A stretch of DNA of 64,000 nucleotides. Source: Streptomyces sp. NBC_00249. GTDB taxonomy: Bacteria; Actinomycetota; Actinomycetes; Streptomycetales; Streptomycetaceae. A program made the translations under genes and the position numbers. The number at the start of each line of letters is the position of its first letter. The stretch's first letter is position 1. The stretch covers positions 1,426,001-1,490,000 of the forward strand of contig NZ_JAPEMV010000001.1 in assembly GCF_026342355.1 (NCBI RefSeq). Direction: 5' to 3'. The notes under the pieces were generated by a model. The model saw only the letters and a list, made by a program, of their open reading frames with translations, made no database searches and was not told the origin of the DNA. This document shows, one piece after another, positions 61,564 through 64,000 of this stretch.

Positions 61564-62172
61564 GTGTCCGACCGAGGGGTGCGAGCGAGAGTGTCCGACC
61601 GTCAGGCGTTGATCCTGGAAGCAGCCGTACGCGTCATCGCGCGCAACGGCGTCAGAGGGCTGCGGGTCGAGGAGCTGGCGGCCGAGGCCGGGGTCTCCAC
61701 GGCCCTGATCTACTACCACTTCAAGGACCGCGCCGGCCTGGTCACGCGCACCCTCGCCTTCATCAGCGACCGCGCCACCGGCTACACCGACGAGGCCGTG
61801 CAGGACGCCGACGACGCCCGGAGCGTCCTGCTCCAGCTGCTGCTGGGCGAGCTCCAGGACACCCCCAGCGTCCGCGAGAACAGCATCGCCTGGGGCGAGC
61901 TGCGCGCCAGCGCCGTCTTCGACGCCGGCCTGCGCCAGGCCCTCGCCGAGTCCACGCGCGGCTGGGTCCAGGACACCGCCGACGCCGTCGCGAACGCGCG
62001 GGCCGCCGGCCTGGCGGAACAGGGCGTGGCCCCCCTGGACGTGGCCGAGCGGCTGACGTCCCTGGTGGAGGGCCTCAGCGAGCGCTGGCTCAGCGGTTCG
62101 CTGACCCTGGAGCGGGCCCGTCAGCTACTGACCGGCGCGGTCGACGCCGAGCTGGGCCCGCGTCCCTCGTAG
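61564..62172 (+). CDS. TetR/AcrR-family regulator
   Basis: 202 residues from GTG 61564; an in-frame GTG at 61591 would start VSDRQALILEAAV, equally plausible. HTH: AVRVIARNGVRGLRVEELAA, EAGVSTALIYYHFKDRAGLV. The all-helical ligand domain follows (LLLGELQDTPSVRENSIAWG). Its ligand is unknown. It is convergent with gcl and downstream of catalase. A role in peroxide or glyoxylate control is possible but unsupported beyond location. Confidence 0.85.
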   Translation: MSDRGVRARVSDRQALILEAAVRVIARNGVRGLRVEELAAEAGVSTALIYYHFKDRAGLVTRTLAFISDRATGYTDEAVQDADDARSVLLQLLLGELQDTPSVRENSIAWGELRASAVFDAGLRQALAESTRGWVQDTADAVANARAAGLAEQGVAPLDVAERLTSLVEGLSERWLSGSLTLERARQLLTGAVDAELGPRPS

Positions 62173-62198
62173 CCCGCGCACGGCCCCCGTACGTACGA

Positions 62199-62240
62199 CA
62201 GCGGCCCCCGCCCCTCCGTGAGGAGGAGCGGGGGCCGCTG
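62199..62240. terminator. Bidirectional terminator between TetR gene and gcl
   Basis: CAGCGGCCCCCGC (62199-62211) pairs perfectly with 62228-62240; an inner CCTCC/GGAGG pair closes a GTGA loop. It serves both convergent genes. Confidence 0.85.
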
Positions 62241-62287
62241 CGTACCGCCAGGCCTGGACTGCCGAGTCCGCTACCTGATCCGGGGGA

Positions 62288-64000
<1,713 letters not shown>

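Overview
The window is high-GC actinobacterial DNA, almost certainly a Streptomyces chromosome. Codon third positions are nearly all G or C, GTG starts are common, operons are packed with ATGA/GTGA stop-start overlaps, and the gene families are typical of the genus: an F420-dependent oxidoreductase, twin two-component systems, secreted esterases, and the uricase/allantoin/glyoxylate set. About 53 protein genes can be supported. I saw no rRNA, tRNA, CRISPR array, prophage or intact insertion sequence. Both window edges cut a gene: a LuxR-type regulator on the left and glyoxylate carboligase on the right.

Layout. 1-5.6 kb: end of a regulator, then a minus-strand operon for reductive pyrimidine catabolism (nitrilase-type beta-ureidopropionase, class III aminotransferase, dihydropyrimidinase, F420-dependent oxidoreductase). 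5.7-12.6 kb: an accessory stretch with a large Ala/Pro/Gly-rich protein, a small lipoprotein, two related Cys/His-rich small proteins, a divergent XRE regulator/methionine aminopeptidase pair around an AT-rich palindrome, gamma-glutamyltransferase, and an unknown membrane protein directly behind a 165-bp palindromic MITE. 12.6-21.5 kb: cytochrome P450, then an envelope group (response regulator, sensor kinase, GerMN-like lipoprotein, MurJ-family flippase, L,D-transpeptidase) and a secreted S15-like hydrolase. 21.6-33.8 kb: a gluABCD-type amino-acid ABC operon, exonuclease III, a metallo-hydrolase, a five-gene overlapping sugar ABC/ROK operon, a Gfo/Idh/MocA dehydrogenase and a DMT exporter. 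33.9-45.5 kb: RibD-like reductase, SDR, allantoicase, allantoinase, the IclR regulator AllR, an ABC/two-component module, a MocR regulator and a MobA-like transferase. 45.5-64 kb: malate synthase, secreted SGNH esterase, an exonuclease, a saccharopine-dehydrogenase-like protein, nucleobase permease, 8-oxoguanine deaminase, the uraD-uraH-uricase operon, hydroxypyruvate isomerase, tartronate semialdehyde reductase, catalase, a TetR regulator and glyoxylate carboligase.

The right half reads as one metabolic programme. Purine bases enter through the permease, and 8-oxoguanine is deaminated to urate. Uricase, HIU hydrolase and OHCU decarboxylase make allantoin, and allantoinase and allantoicase release urea and ureidoglycolate, a source of glyoxylate. 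Glyoxylate then goes to glycerate (Gcl, Hyi, GlxR) or to malate (AceB). Catalase removes the H2O2 made by uricase.

The most interesting signal is a palindrome, TCAAC-N5-GTTGA. It overlaps the -35 region of the uraD operon and of catalase, lies just upstream of allantoinase, and recurs with one mismatch at aceB. A second palindrome class, TTCC-N5-GGAA, lies between allB and allR, in the aceB promoter spacer and over the hyi leader. Together they suggest a purine/glyoxylate regulon that includes the catalase. Other items worth a look are the MITE fused to the 5' end of an unknown gene, a probable leaderless map gene with its XRE partner, a paralogous pair of Cys/His microproteins, and a possible terminated small RNA between catalase and the TetR gene.
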